NCBI GenBank assembly: GCA_001464955.1
Contig: LNEM01000009.1
Span: forward strand, 310,001 to 374,000
DNA: 64,000 nucleotides
DNA from: Rhizobiales bacterium Ga0077537
Lineage (GTDB): Bacteria > Pseudomonadota > Alphaproteobacteria > Rhizobiales > Hyphomicrobiaceae
Reading direction: 5' to 3'
Made by a program: the position numbers and the translations under genes. Position 1 is the first letter of the stretch, and each line of letters starts with the position of its first letter. The notes under the pieces are model-generated. The model was not told the origin of the DNA and searched no databases. It worked only from the letters and a program-made list of their open reading frames with translations. Positions 1 through 8,333 of this stretch are shown one piece after another.

Positions 1-790
1 TCTGGTTGAGGGGGAGCGCGCAGAGCGCTACGGCCGAGGCCGAGGGGAGCAGGTAGCGCGCCGTCGGGATGGACGCGAGGCGGGCAATGGTGGCGCGAAA
101 CGGCAGCCCGCCTTGCGCCGACTTCAGCGACAGGGCCTGCGTCTCGGGAAGGCGCATCGCGACGAGCGCCGCCAGTATTCCGATGAAGCTGACGGCATTG
201 GCCGCAAAGCAGACGCCCTCGGAGAACTTGGATAGCAGCATGCCCGCAATGGCGGGCCCGATCATGCGGCCGGTGTTGAAGAGCACCGAGTTGAAGCCGA
301 TGGCGCTCGGCAGCAGCGCGCGGTCCTCGACGATTGCCCCGAGCAGCGACTGTCGGGTCGGGGCTTCCCAGGCGTTGCCGATGCCGATCAGTACGGCGAG
401 CGCCAGGTAGAACTCGATGCGCTCGACGCCGAGCAGCGCCAGGGTGGCCAGCGCGGCGGCCAGCGTGGCGAGCCAGATGTTGATCACGATCAGCAACGTG
501 GAGCGCGGCAGGCGGTCGATCAGGATGCCGGCGACCGGCGCGATGAAGAGGTGGGGGATCTGGAGCAGGAAACCCGTCAGGCCCAGGAGAAAGACGGAGC
601 CCGTGATGCGGTAGACGAGCCAGGCGAGAGCCACCTGCTGGATCCAGCTTCCGATCACCGAGAGCGCCTGTCCGGCGGCGAAGAGCCGGAAGCGGGGCTT
701 GGCGAAGGCCGGCGGCAGGTAGTCGGCGAACGAACGTCTTGGAGGCGGCGTCGGCTCACCGGCGGTCAGATCGGATCGGTCTCGGTTCAC
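1..790 (-). CDS. MFS exporter, N-terminal part (runs off the window)
   Basis: Reading the reverse strand from a GTG at 790 gives an open frame of about 263 codons that leaves the window at base 1. After a polar leader (VNRDRSDLTAGEP) come several hydrophobic helices with the features of the EntS-like / transmembrane secretion effector branch of MFS: LFAAGQALSVIGSWIQQVAL, then GILIDRLPR in the loop after helix 2, then GNAWEAPTRQSLL. A GAGG element sits about 6 bases before the GTG, and no better in-frame start was seen just upstream. This family exports siderophores, drugs or small metabolites from the inner membrane. The substrate cannot be told from this part, and the C-terminal half is missing. 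Confidence 0.85.
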   Translation of the reverse strand, partial: MNRDRSDLTAGEPTPPPRRSFADYLPPAFAKPRFRLFAAGQALSVIGSWIQQVALAWLVYRITGSVFLLGLTGFLLQIPHLFIAPVAGILIDRLPRSTLLIVINIWLATLAAALATLALLGVERIEFYLALAVLIGIGNAWEAPTRQSLLGAIVEDRALLPSAIGFNSVLFNTGRMIGPAIAGMLLSKFSEGVCFAANAVSFIGILAALVAMRLPETQALSLKSAQGGLPFRATIARLASIPTARYLLPSASAVALCALPLNQ

Positions 791-1100
791 GCGCGCCTCG
801 GTTGGACGGGACGGCCATCGGAACTGGCCGGTGGACGTGAGTTTACATGCCGCCGGCTGCCGACCGCCAGCCCGTCGCCGGTCGAGGCGTGCCTTTTCCG
901 CCACGCGGCGGGCTTATGCTCAGGGTCGATGTCTTCTGCGACCGGAACCGCGCTGATACTCTCGTCACGGGGTTGGCTGTGATGTGGCACTGAATGCGGG
1001 ATGAACGCGCTCTTTTGGTCCCGTTCATGCGCAGGTCCACATTCTGCCAAGCGAGGGAGGCTGAGGGCTCTGATCCCAGTTCGCCAGGAGGACCTCGTTC
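791..1100. other. Divergent intergenic region, no gene seen
   Basis: This stretch separates the leftward MFS gene from the rightward secreted-protein gene, so it should hold both promoters. Open frames crossing it have arginine- and proline-rich translations with no recognisable domain and look like GC-driven artefacts. An AGGAGG ribosome-binding site lies near 1087, just before the next gene. No clear -35/-10 pair or hairpin was identified. Confidence 0.5.
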
Positions 1101-1637
1101 ATGAAAGCGACGTTGGTGGCGGCCGCCGTGATGGCGGTTGCAGTGTCGGTGGGGAGCGTCACGGTGCGCGCCGCCGATCTCGATTATGACGACGTGCCGC
1201 CGCCGGACAGGCATTCGTCGGCCTATGAGGATCCGCGCTACCGTGATCTCTATGGTCCGGAGCCGCGGCGCGACTACCGGTTCGATCCGCGGCCGTTGCC
1301 GCCCGTGCCGCCGGCCTACGTCTACCGCGATCTGCCGCCACCGCACCGCGTCGGCGAGTGGGAACGTCGCCGCGACTGGCGCGAGCGGGAGGCCTGCGTG
1401 CCACGTCACGTGATCGAGCGCCGCCTCAGTGACGAAGGCTGGGGCGAGTTCCATGCGCTCGACCTCGGGCCGGGCGCGGCGCACGTCAATGCGCGCCGGC
1501 CGAACGGCGATCTCTACCGGCTGAAGGTCGATCGCTGCTCGGGCCTTCTGATCCGGGCCGATCTGGTCGAGCCCGCCCATGCCCGGCCTTATGCCTTCCG
1601 CGACGGGCCGCGGCGGTTCGAGCGGCCGATCTACTGA
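1101..1637 (+). CDS. Secreted protein of unknown function
   Basis: The 178-residue product begins with a typical Sec signal peptide (MKATLVAAAVMAVAVSVGSV, cleavage probably after VRAA). Residues 25-80 form a Pro/Tyr/Arg-rich spacer with many PPP and YRD pieces. A compact C-terminal region has one Cys in ACVPRH and one in DRCSGLL, which could pair in the periplasm. The C-terminal pattern (VNARRPNGDLYRLKVDRCSG) resembles small periplasmic proteins common in Rhizobiales that have a PepSY-like half-repeat. The ATG is preceded by AGGAGG at good spacing. The gene appears monocistronic. No function can be assigned. Confidence 0.8.
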   Translation: MKATLVAAAVMAVAVSVGSVTVRAADLDYDDVPPPDRHSSAYEDPRYRDLYGPEPRRDYRFDPRPLPPVPPAYVYRDLPPPHRVGEWERRRDWREREACVPRHVIERRLSDEGWGEFHALDLGPGAAHVNARRPNGDLYRLKVDRCSGLLIRADLVEPAHARPYAFRDGPRRFERPIY

Positions 1638-1769
1638 GGGCGTTCCGGCGAACAGGTCTGCCGGCCTGCGCGCATGCGGCCGGCAGACGTTTGGCCTCCG
1701 ACGTTGCAGGTGACGCGGGGCAGCGATAGTCTCGCGCCGGGCATCAGTAGCAAGGCGAGGAGGCGTTAG

Positions 1770-2399
1770 ATGATCGAGCTTCATACCTGGTCGACACCGA
1801 ACGGGCGAAAGGTGTCGATCGCGCTCGAGGAAATGGGCCTCGCCTATTCCGTGCATGCCGTCGACATCTCGAAGGACGAGCAATTCAAGCCGGACTTCCT
1901 GAAGATCAGCCCCAACAACCGGATCCCGGCGATCGTCGATACGGATACGGGGCAGATGCTGTTCGAATCGGGCGCGATCCTGCTCTATCTGGCGGAGAAG
2001 ACCGGAAAGTTCCTGCCGACGGAGCCGAAGGCGCGATGGGCAACCGTGCAGTGGCTGATGTGGCAGATGGGCGGCGTCGGGCCCATGCTCGGCCAGGTGC
2101 ACCACTTCGTGAAATACAACAAGGGCAAGGCCCCCTACGCCGAGGAGCGTTACCTCAAGGAGGCGCACCGGCTCTACGGCGTGCTCGACCGGCAGCTCGC
2201 CGCGAACGAGTTCGTCGCGGGGGCGTACTCGATCGCCGACATGTCGATCTGGCCCTGGATCTCGCGTTTCGAGTGGCAGACGATCGATCTGAAACAGTAT
2301 CCCAACGTGCTGCGTTGGTATAAGGCAATCGCAGCACGACCGGCGGTCCAGCGCGGTTACGACGTGCCGGTCAAACAACCGGGAATCCCGATGCCGTAG
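1770..2399 (+). CDS. Glutathione S-transferase, Nu-class (YfcG/YghU) like
   Basis: The 209-residue protein has an N-terminal thioredoxin fold and a C-terminal helical domain. Its opening (IELHTWSTPNGRKVSIALEE) matches the TPNG region of Nu-class enzymes such as E. coli YfcG, in which a Thr/Asn pair rather than Tyr or Ser contacts glutathione. ISPNNRIPAIVD carries the conserved cis-Pro, FESGAILLYLAEKTG is the glutathione gamma-Glu binding segment, and FVAGAYSIADMSIWPWI is the helix-6 N-capping box. Nu-class GSTs are efficient glutathione-disulfide and peroxide reductases in the cytosol. A GAGGAGG stretch precedes the ATG. The DapA-family gene follows 49 bases downstream and may be co-transcribed. 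Confidence 0.9.
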   Translation: MIELHTWSTPNGRKVSIALEEMGLAYSVHAVDISKDEQFKPDFLKISPNNRIPAIVDTDTGQMLFESGAILLYLAEKTGKFLPTEPKARWATVQWLMWQMGGVGPMLGQVHHFVKYNKGKAPYAEERYLKEAHRLYGVLDRQLAANEFVAGAYSIADMSIWPWISRFEWQTIDLKQYPNVLRWYKAIAARPAVQRGYDVPVKQPGIPMP

Positions 2400-2448
2400 G
2401 CCGTTCGGTCGCGCGGCTGCGGTCTCCCTTTCGACAGGGGTTGAAAGC

Positions 2449-3375
2449 ATGAATGACAGCCGCAGGTTCTCAGGGGTCATCGCGCCCGTCGTGACGCCGT
2501 TCGGCGAAGACGGCGCGCCCGATGTCGACCGCTTCGTCGAGCATTGCGAGTGGCTGCTGGAAGACGGCTGCACGGGGCTGGCGCCGTTCGGGACGACGAG
2601 CGAGGGCAACTCGATCGGTATCGACGAGAAGATGGAGCTGCTCGAGGAGCTCGTCGACGCGGACATCGATCCGAAGCTGTTGATGCCGGGCACCGGTTCG
2701 TGCTCGGTGGCCGATGCCATCATCATGACGGAGCAGGCCATCGAACTCGGCTGTGGCGGCGTGCTGATGCTGCCGCCGTTCTATTACAAGAACCCCAGCG
2801 AGGAGGGCCTCTTCCGGTTCTTCGCCGAGGTGATCGAGGAAGTCGGTGACGACAGCCTGAAAGTCTACCTCTATCACATCCCGCCGGTGGCGCAGGTCGG
2901 GTTCCCGCTGAGCCTGATCAAGCGGTTGCGCGACGAGTTTCCGCAGACCGTCGTGGGTCTCAAGGACAGCTCGGGCGATTGGGCGAACACCAAGGCGATC
3001 CTCGACGCGTTCCCTGGTTTCGAGGTGTTCCCCGGCTCGGAAGTGTTCCTTCTCGAGGGGCTGCGCAACGGCGCGGCCGGCTGCATTTCGGCAACGGCGA
3101 ATGTCGCCGCCAAGTCGATCCGCAACCTCTACAACAACTGGCAAGGCGCGGATGCCGATCGGCTGCAGGGCGAGGTGACGGCGCTCCGCAAGGCCATTCA
3201 GGCCTATCCGATGATCCCCGTGCTCAAGGGGATCATCGCGCACTATCGGCAGGATCAGGGGTGGAGCGAGGTCAGGCCGCCGTTCACCGAGATGCCGCGC
3301 GAAGAGGTGGCGAAGGCGGTCGAGCAGCTCGCCAGCGAGCATGGCTTCAAGCTCAGCTTCGCCGAGAACGACTGA
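2449..3375 (+). CDS. DapA/NAL-family class I aldolase (dihydrodipicolinate synthase family)
   Basis: The 308-residue TIM barrel has the Schiff-base lysine in TVVGLKDSSGDW, the catalytic tyrosine in VYLYHIPP and a carboxylate-binding loop GTTSEGN in place of the usual GTTGE. That variant loop, plus the presence of a more canonical dapA at 36383, argues that this is not the lysine-pathway enzyme. It is more likely a pyruvate-dependent lyase or dehydratase acting on a sugar acid or aromatic substrate. YYKNPSEEG replaces the usual YYNKPTQEG. It lies close behind the GST gene, and a strong hairpin 38 bases after its stop may end the transcript. The substrate is unknown. Confidence 0.85.
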   Translation: MNDSRRFSGVIAPVVTPFGEDGAPDVDRFVEHCEWLLEDGCTGLAPFGTTSEGNSIGIDEKMELLEELVDADIDPKLLMPGTGSCSVADAIIMTEQAIELGCGGVLMLPPFYYKNPSEEGLFRFFAEVIEEVGDDSLKVYLYHIPPVAQVGFPLSLIKRLRDEFPQTVVGLKDSSGDWANTKAILDAFPGFEVFPGSEVFLLEGLRNGAAGCISATANVAAKSIRNLYNNWQGADADRLQGEVTALRKAIQAYPMIPVLKGIIAHYRQDQGWSEVRPPFTEMPREEVAKAVEQLASEHGFKLSFAEND

Positions 3376-3403
3376 GCCGCGCGTAGCTTAGCCCGAGAGC
3401 CGG

Positions 3404-3442
3404 AAAAAAAATCGGCCCCTGCCTCTTTCGAGGGAGGGGCCG
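3404..3442 (-). terminator. Rho-independent terminator, strong on the reverse strand
   Basis: A 13-bp GC-rich stem with one mismatch (arms 3413-3425 and 3430-3442) closes a four-base loop that reads GAAA on the reverse strand. There it is followed by eight T residues (A-tract 3404-3411). It lies just beyond the stop of the small membrane-protein gene at 3508 and supports that gene being transcribed. Read forward it follows the DapA-family gene with only a weak T-run, so it may act in both directions. Confidence 0.85.
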
Positions 3443-3507
3443 TTCTGTGAGTTGGAAGTCAGGGAGCGTCGAGTGAACTCTTGGCGGATAAGGCGCCGCC
3501 AGCGCCG

Positions 3508-3672
3508 TCAGGTTCCGGACACGACAACCGGCGTCTGCATGCCGTCGGCCCGGGTCGGATGAAGCAGCGAGGACACCAGAAGGCCGCAGGCAATCACGAG
3601 GAACACAAGAGCCGCCAAGCGGATGAGGCGGCCGTCCTTGCCGTTCTCGCGCTTCGTCTCCTGAAGATCCAT
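3508..3672 (-). CDS. Small single-pass membrane protein, unknown function
   Basis: Starting at the reverse-strand ATG at 3672 gives 54 residues: a charged cytosolic head (MDLQETKRENGKDGR), one hydrophobic helix (LIRLAALVFLVIACGLLVSS) and a short tail. A longer frame opens at 3786, but its extra 38 codons lie in AT-rich promoter-like DNA. An AAGGCGGG element sits just before the 3672 ATG. An excellent terminator lies right after the stop, which is the best evidence that this is a real gene. The topology suggests an inner-membrane accessory peptide. No family was recognised. Confidence 0.6.
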   Translation of the reverse strand: MDLQETKRENGKDGRLIRLAALVFLVIACGLLVSSLLHPTRADGMQTPVVVSGT

Positions 3673-3982
3673 GACCCGCCTTGACTTGGTGAACGCCGCA
3701 TCAACTTGAGTAATCAGTAACCCAGATGCAGTCGTCAGTCTAATCGTCAGTGCCCGTCTGCTTAATCGTGAAAATGTTAACTTCATGTTTTGTTAAGTCG
3801 CGCGGCGCGGTGCGCGTCAGTGATGTTAACCAATTCGGCACGGCCATCCGACATCGGCCCTGCTCGCCGCCGCAATCGGATGAAATAGACTTGACCCGAA
3901 CGTGAGCGCCGCCCCAATTCTTCGCCCAACCACCTCAGGGCCGCCGGCTCCACGGCCGCCGCCAGCATGAGAGATCGACACG
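3673..3982. other. AT-rich divergent promoter region
   Basis: This gap lies between the small membrane-protein gene (leftward) and the lytic transglycosylase gene (rightward). Bases about 3700-3800 are clearly more AT-rich than the surroundings and carry several TTAA and GTTAAC pieces (for example near 3776-3796 and 3823-3832). The TTAA pairs are not at the 7-base spacing of a CtrA box. It probably holds promoters for both genes. No gene is supported. Confidence 0.5.
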
Positions 3983-4813
3983 ATGCGAAATGCCCGGACG
4001 CTGCTTGCTACTGGCCTCATTGGCACCGCGATGCTGACTGCGCTCGCCGAGCCGACCCGGGCCCAGGCCTGCGGTAACGGCCCGGAAGGCTTCAGTCGCT
4101 GGATCGGGGCCTATCAGGCACGGGCGCAGGCGCAAGGCATCTCGCAGGGTGCGATTGCACGCGGACTGCAGGGTGTCAGCTACGACAGTCGCGTGATCCG
4201 CCTCGACCGTGGGCAGAAGTCGTTCAAGCTGTCGTTCGATGAGTTCTACAAGCGGCGCGTCTCGCCCTCGCTCATCAAGCGAGGACAGGGGATCCTCAGC
4301 CAGCGCCGGGCGTTGCTCAGCAAGATCGAGAGCCGCTATGGCGTGCCGGGCGCGATCCTGATCTCGATCTGGGGGCTCGAGACCAACTACGGGGGCGACA
4401 GCGGCGGCAAGTTCTCGATCGTCCAGTCGCTGGCGACGCTCGCCTACGATTGCCGGCGCAGCGCCTTCTTCGAGAACGAACTGACCAACGCCCTGCGCAT
4501 CATCGATCGCAACTACATCGCCAACGAGAGCATGCGGGGCGGATGGGCCGGCGAGATCGGCCCGATGCAGTTCCTGCCGTCGTCCTACGTCAAGTATGCG
4601 GTCGATTTCGATGGTGACGGACGGCGAGATCTATTCGGGAGCGTTCCGGACATGCTGGCATCGACGGCGAACTATCTAAAGCAGAAGGGATGGCGCGCCG
4701 GGCAGCCGTGGGGCGAGGGCACCCACAATCACAACGTGATCCGGGAGTGGAACAAGGCCGAGGTCTACGTGAAGACCATCGCGGCGATGGCGAGCCGGCT
4801 CGGCGGGCAGTAG
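3983..4813 (+). CDS. Lytic murein transglycosylase, MltB family (SLT_2 domain)
   Basis: The 276-residue exported enzyme cleaves the MurNAc-GlcNAc bond of peptidoglycan to form 1,6-anhydro-muropeptides. Residues 1-28 are a signal peptide ending near TRAQA; no lipobox is evident, so it is probably periplasmic and soluble. The catalytic Glu is E133 in ISIWGLETNYGG. GEIGPMQFLPSSY and VDFDGDGRRDLFGS are family hallmarks, the latter an EF-hand-like loop. It is shorter than many homologues because no C-terminal peptidoglycan-binding domain follows. It has its own terminator downstream and appears monocistronic. Confidence 0.93.
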   Translation: MRNARTLLATGLIGTAMLTALAEPTRAQACGNGPEGFSRWIGAYQARAQAQGISQGAIARGLQGVSYDSRVIRLDRGQKSFKLSFDEFYKRRVSPSLIKRGQGILSQRRALLSKIESRYGVPGAILISIWGLETNYGGDSGGKFSIVQSLATLAYDCRRSAFFENELTNALRIIDRNYIANESMRGGWAGEIGPMQFLPSSYVKYAVDFDGDGRRDLFGSVPDMLASTANYLKQKGWRAGQPWGEGTHNHNVIREWNKAEVYVKTIAAMASRLGGQ

Positions 4814-4855
4814 GCCCGCCGGCGGGCCCCTCACGCCCGACCGGTTGAGATGTTC

Positions 4856-4893
4856 GGGTCCCGGCCGCCGCATGGCTGCCGGGACCCGTTTTC
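4856..4893 (+). terminator. Rho-independent terminator after the MltB-type gene
   Basis: A perfect 10-bp stem (arms GGGTCCCGGC at 4856-4865 and GCCGGGACCC at 4878-4887) is followed by GTTTTCGTTT. It separates the rightward transglycosylase gene from the convergent leftward ThDP-enzyme gene that ends at 4899. Confidence 0.8.
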
Positions 4894-4898
4894 GTTTC

Positions 4899-6563
4899 TC
4901 AGCCCTGCGCCTTCTTGCCGGCTGCCCGGATCTCGGACAGCGTCTGGCGGGGTGTCAGTGCCTCCTGCTCAGTCTTGACCTCGATGACGGCGGGCTTGTT
5001 GGCGTCGAGGGCGCGCTGCAGGGCCGGCTTGAAGTCCTCCGTGCGTTCGACGGTTTCACCGTGCGCGCCGAAGGCCCGGGCGAAGGCTGCGAAGTCGGGA
5101 TTGACGAGGGTCGTTCCAGACACGCGCTCGGGATACTGGCGCTCCTGATGGGCGCGGATGGTGCCGTACATGCCGTTGTTGACGACGACCGTGACAACGT
5201 TGAGCCCGTACTGGACGGCGGTCGCCAGCTCCTGGCTGGTCATCATGAAGCAGCCATCGCCAGCGAAGTTGATGACGGTGCGGGTCGGGTCGGCGAGCTT
5301 GGCGGCGATGGCCGCGGGCAGGCCGTAGCCCATCGATCCGGACGTCGGGGCGAGGCAGGAGCGGTAGCCCTTGTACTGGGTGTAGCGATGGACGAAGGCC
5401 GCGTAGTTGCCGGCGCCGTTGGTGACGATGCCATCTTCGGGCAGCATGTCGGAGACCGTCTTCACCACCTCCTCCAGCTTCACGAGGCCCGGTGTCGGGA
5501 CCGGCTTCACATATGCCTCGTAGGCGACGCGGAGCATCTTGCGGTGCTCTGCCCAGGGCATTGAAGCCGGGGCGGGAAGACGCGTCAGCAGATCGGCGAA
5601 GCTGGCGGCAGTGGCGTTGATCGGCAGGTCGGGGCTGTAGACGGAGCCCAGTTCGTTCCCCGAGGGATGGACGTGGATGAGGAACGACTTCGGATTGGGA
5701 ATGTCGATCAGCGTGTAGCCGGAGGTCGTCATCTCGCCGAGGCGGGCGCCGATCACCAGCAGCAGGTCGGCGTTGCGGACGGCGTCGGCGAGCTTGGCGT
5801 CGAGGCCGATGCCGGCGTGACCGACGTAGCAGGGGTGGCGGTTGTCGATGTAGTCCTGGAAGCGGAAGGCAGCGGCCACAGGCAGGTCGAAGCGCGTGGC
5901 GAAGGCTTCGACCTTCTTCTGGACATCGCGGCTCCAGCCGGGGCCGCCGACGATGACGAGGGGCTTCTTCGCCTTGCCGAGCGCGGCGATGAGCTGGGCT
6001 TCGTCGTTCTGCGAGGGGCTCGGCACGGCGAACCGGGCGGGCTTGGCGTCACCGGCTTCGGCCGCCGCCGACAGCATGTCCTCGGGGAGACCCAGCACCA
6101 CGGGGCCGGGGCGGCCGTTCATCGCCGTGTGGTAGGCGCGGCTCACGTACTCGGGGATGCGATCGGTCGAGCGGATGACGGCGGCCCACTTCACGAACGA
6201 GCCGAACAGCGACTTGGTCTCGATCTCCTGGAACGCCTCGCGGTCCTCGTGCTTCTCGCCGGGCAGGCCGAGAAACATGATCATCGGCGTCGAATCCTGC
6301 TGCGCGATATGCAACCCGGCCATGGCGTTGGCGGCGCCGGGGCCGCGTGTCACCATGCAGATGCCGGGCTCGCCCTTCAGCTTGCCCCAGGCCTCGGCCA
6401 TGATCGCGGCGCCGCCTTCCTGACGGCAGATCACCGTCTTGATGCGGTTCGAATCATGCAGGCCGTCGAGGGCGGCCAGAAAGCTCTCGCCCGGCACCGT
6501 GAAGGCCGCCGATGCGCCTTGTGCTTCGAGCTGATCGACAAGGATCTTGCCGCCGTGACGCAT
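4899..6563 (-). CDS. Thiamine-diphosphate-dependent enzyme, acetolactate synthase large-subunit-like
   Basis: The 554-residue protein has the three-domain ThDP fold. The Pyr domain has the catalytic Glu in ICRQEGGAAIMAEA and the RGPGAANA loop. The middle domain contains VIVGGPGWS. The PP domain has the Mg/ThDP motif NFAGDGCFMM through VVNNGMYGTI. The family includes acetolactate synthase, glyoxylate carboligase, benzoylformate decarboxylase and sulfoacetaldehyde acetyltransferase. No small regulatory subunit gene is adjacent, so a biosynthetic IlvB role is doubtful even though ilvC lies in the window at 46738. It is convergent with the MltB-type gene and stands alone. The substrate is not predictable from sequence alone. 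Confidence 0.88.
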   Translation of the reverse strand: MRHGGKILVDQLEAQGASAAFTVPGESFLAALDGLHDSNRIKTVICRQEGGAAIMAEAWGKLKGEPGICMVTRGPGAANAMAGLHIAQQDSTPMIMFLGLPGEKHEDREAFQEIETKSLFGSFVKWAAVIRSTDRIPEYVSRAYHTAMNGRPGPVVLGLPEDMLSAAAEAGDAKPARFAVPSPSQNDEAQLIAALGKAKKPLVIVGGPGWSRDVQKKVEAFATRFDLPVAAAFRFQDYIDNRHPCYVGHAGIGLDAKLADAVRNADLLLVIGARLGEMTTSGYTLIDIPNPKSFLIHVHPSGNELGSVYSPDLPINATAASFADLLTRLPAPASMPWAEHRKMLRVAYEAYVKPVPTPGLVKLEEVVKTVSDMLPEDGIVTNGAGNYAAFVHRYTQYKGYRSCLAPTSGSMGYGLPAAIAAKLADPTRTVINFAGDGCFMMTSQELATAVQYGLNVVTVVVNNGMYGTIRAHQERQYPERVSGTTLVNPDFAAFARAFGAHGETVERTEDFKPALQRALDANKPAVIEVKTEQEALTPRQTLSEIRAAGKKAQG

Positions 6564-6726
6564 GGAGTGCCTCGTTCGTATGAATGTCTGGGCGCGGCGC
6601 GACAGCCCTGGCCCGATGTCGATGGTCTAGCGTGCGGGCGCGGTCGGGAAAAGTCCAGAACGGCAAGGCCTGGTCCGGACAGCGACAGTTGCCGGGCGGG
6701 CAGAATTCTGCTGTAGACGGCAAGTG

Positions 6727-6802
6727 GGGCCCGTAGCTCAATGGTTAGAGCCGGCGGCTCATAACCGCTTGGTTGCAGGTTCGAGTCCTGCCGGGCCCAC
6801 CA
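6727..6802 (+). tRNA. tRNA with CAT anticodon (probably tRNA-Ile2, else elongator tRNA-Met)
   Basis: The cloverleaf reads acceptor GGGCCCG, D-arm GCTC...GAGC, anticodon stem GGCGG/CCGCT around loop CTCATAA, T-arm GCAGG-TTCGAGT-CCTGC, acceptor CGGGCCC, discriminator A and an encoded CCA at 6800-6802. The CAT anticodon is shared by Met and lysidine-modified Ile tRNAs. The D-arm and the anticodon and variable region (ACCGCTTGGTTGC) resemble E. coli minor Ile tRNA more than elongator Met tRNA. The identity is therefore an inference. Confidence 0.9.
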
Positions 6803-6914
6803 CTGGTGTCCACAGCCCACGCGCGCCGACCTTATCTCCGCGCTGAGCCATCAACCCGTTGCCCGTCCCGACGCCGCATGAGATCACTTGGCGACAGGCG
6901 TGGGGGGCGTTGCG

Positions 6915-8297
6915 ATGCTGCGTGGTTTGTTGACGGGTCTCATTCTCGTGTTGGCGGCGATTGGCGCCCAGCCGGCCGTAGCGCAGGACAAGCGCGTGGC
7001 GCTCGTCATCGGCAACGGCGCCTATCGCGAGACGGCGCAACTTCCCAATCCGCGCAATGACGCGCTCGACATGAGCGGGGCACTCCGTCGGCTCGGGTTC
7101 CAGGTGCTCGAGGGGCTCGATCTCGAGAAGCGGCAGATGGAGCGGCTCATCCGTGAGTTCGACCAGCAGCTCGAGGGCGCGACGCTCGCCCTCTTTTTCT
7201 ACGCCGGGCACGGGGTGCAGGTCGCCGGGCAGAACCATCTGGTGCCCATCGACGCGCGGCTCGCGGCCGAGGGCGACATCGATTTCGAGAGCCTGTCGCT
7301 GAACCTCATCCTGACGCGCATGGAGCGGCGCGCGAAAACGAGCCTCGTGCTGCTCGACGCATGCCGGGACAATCCGCTGGCGCGGAACCTCGCCCGGACC
7401 ATGGGGACGCGGAGCCAGTCGGTCGGGCAGGGGCTTGCGGAAGTGAGAACGGGGCTCGGCAGCCTGATCAGCTTCTCGACGCAGCCGGGCAACGTGGCGC
7501 TCGATGGGACGGGCCGGAATTCGCCTTACACGGCGGCGCTGCTTCGCCATCTGGAGGCGCCGGGCCGGGATGTCCTCTCATCGCTCGCGGCGGTCAGGGG
7601 CGAGGTGGTCGCGGCGACCGGCGGCAAGCAGGTGCCGTGGGAACATACATCGCTGCTGGGCCCGGTGGTGCTCCGTGCGGGCGGAGCGACGCCGGCTGCT
7701 CCACCGTCGGCAGCCTCGCCCGCGCCGGCGCCATCGGCATCGGTGGAGGCCGCGGCCGCCGACGCGTGGCCGCACGTGCGCGACAGCTCGGACATCGCCG
7801 TTCTGGAGGCGTTCATTCGCCGTTTCGGGAACAGCTTCTACGGCGACATGGCGCGCATCCGGCTCGACGGCGTGCGGAAGACCGCTGTCGTTGCCCCGGC
7901 GCCCGCACCGACGCCGCCGGTGCCATCGACGCAGCCACTCCCCACGTGTACGCGGGGCACGATCTGGACACACAACGGCAGCGAGATGCTGCTGCTCGCG
8001 GAGGGACGCAAGCGGTCGTTCCGCTATGTGGCGCCGCGGCCGTCGCTCGCCGAAATCGGAATTCGGGAGGGGACGCTTCTGTTCAACGGAGAGCGCGTCG
8101 GCGATCGCTACGAAGGCGTCGCGCGGCGTTTCTCGGAGCGGTGCGGGGTGCGGGAATACAGCGTCTCGGGTGAGCTCGAAGGAGAGCGGCGCGTGATCCT
8201 CAGAGGCACCGTGCGCGGGCTCGATCCGTCGTCGTGCCGGCCGGGCAGCCCCTACGACGATGTCCTGGAGTTTGACTTCGTGCGGTGCGCGCAGTAG
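6915..8297 (+). CDS. Exported caspase-like (orthocaspase, peptidase C14 family) protein
   Basis: The 460-residue protein opens with a signal peptide (MLRGLLTGLILVLAAIGAQP, cleavage near AVAQ). A p20-like caspase domain (residues about 25-235) follows, with the His/Cys dyad visible as H99 in FFYAGHGVQ and C150 in LLDACRDNP. A Pro/Ala-rich linker leads to a stretch beginning WPHVRDSSDIAVLEAFIRRFG and a C-terminal beta-rich region with Cys in SERCGVREY and DPSSCRPG. Related enzymes cut after Arg or Lys. The ATG at 6915 is chosen over an upstream TTG because it gives a clean signal peptide and is preceded by a G-rich ribosome-binding site. Its role is unknown. Confidence 0.88.
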   Translation: MLRGLLTGLILVLAAIGAQPAVAQDKRVALVIGNGAYRETAQLPNPRNDALDMSGALRRLGFQVLEGLDLEKRQMERLIREFDQQLEGATLALFFYAGHGVQVAGQNHLVPIDARLAAEGDIDFESLSLNLILTRMERRAKTSLVLLDACRDNPLARNLARTMGTRSQSVGQGLAEVRTGLGSLISFSTQPGNVALDGTGRNSPYTAALLRHLEAPGRDVLSSLAAVRGEVVAATGGKQVPWEHTSLLGPVVLRAGGATPAAPPSAASPAPAPSASVEAAAADAWPHVRDSSDIAVLEAFIRRFGNSFYGDMARIRLDGVRKTAVVAPAPAPTPPVPSTQPLPTCTRGTIWTHNGSEMLLLAEGRKRSFRYVAPRPSLAEIGIREGTLLFNGERVGDRYEGVARRFSERCGVREYSVSGELEGERRVILRGTVRGLDPSSCRPGSPYDDVLEFDFVRCAQ

Positions 8298-8298
8298 C

Positions 8299-8324
8299 GG
8301 GCGGCGCTTCGAGGCGCGCCGCCC
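8299..8324. terminator. GC hairpin between convergent genes
   Basis: Arms GGGCGGCGC (8299-8307) and GCGCCGCCC (8316-8324) pair perfectly around an 8-base loop. There is no T-run on either side. Its position between the convergent caspase-like and M20 peptidase genes suggests transcript ending or stabilisation. Confidence 0.5.
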
Positions 8325-8333
8325 GGGAGCGCG

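Noticed and set aside
843-2741. Reverse open frame of 632 codons
   Set aside because: It runs across the secreted-protein gene, the GST gene and the start of the DapA-family gene, all of which have better support. No domain is visible.
3481-3684. Forward 67-codon frame opposite the small membrane protein
   Set aside because: Its composition is non-specific, while the reverse frame has a membrane helix and a strong terminator.
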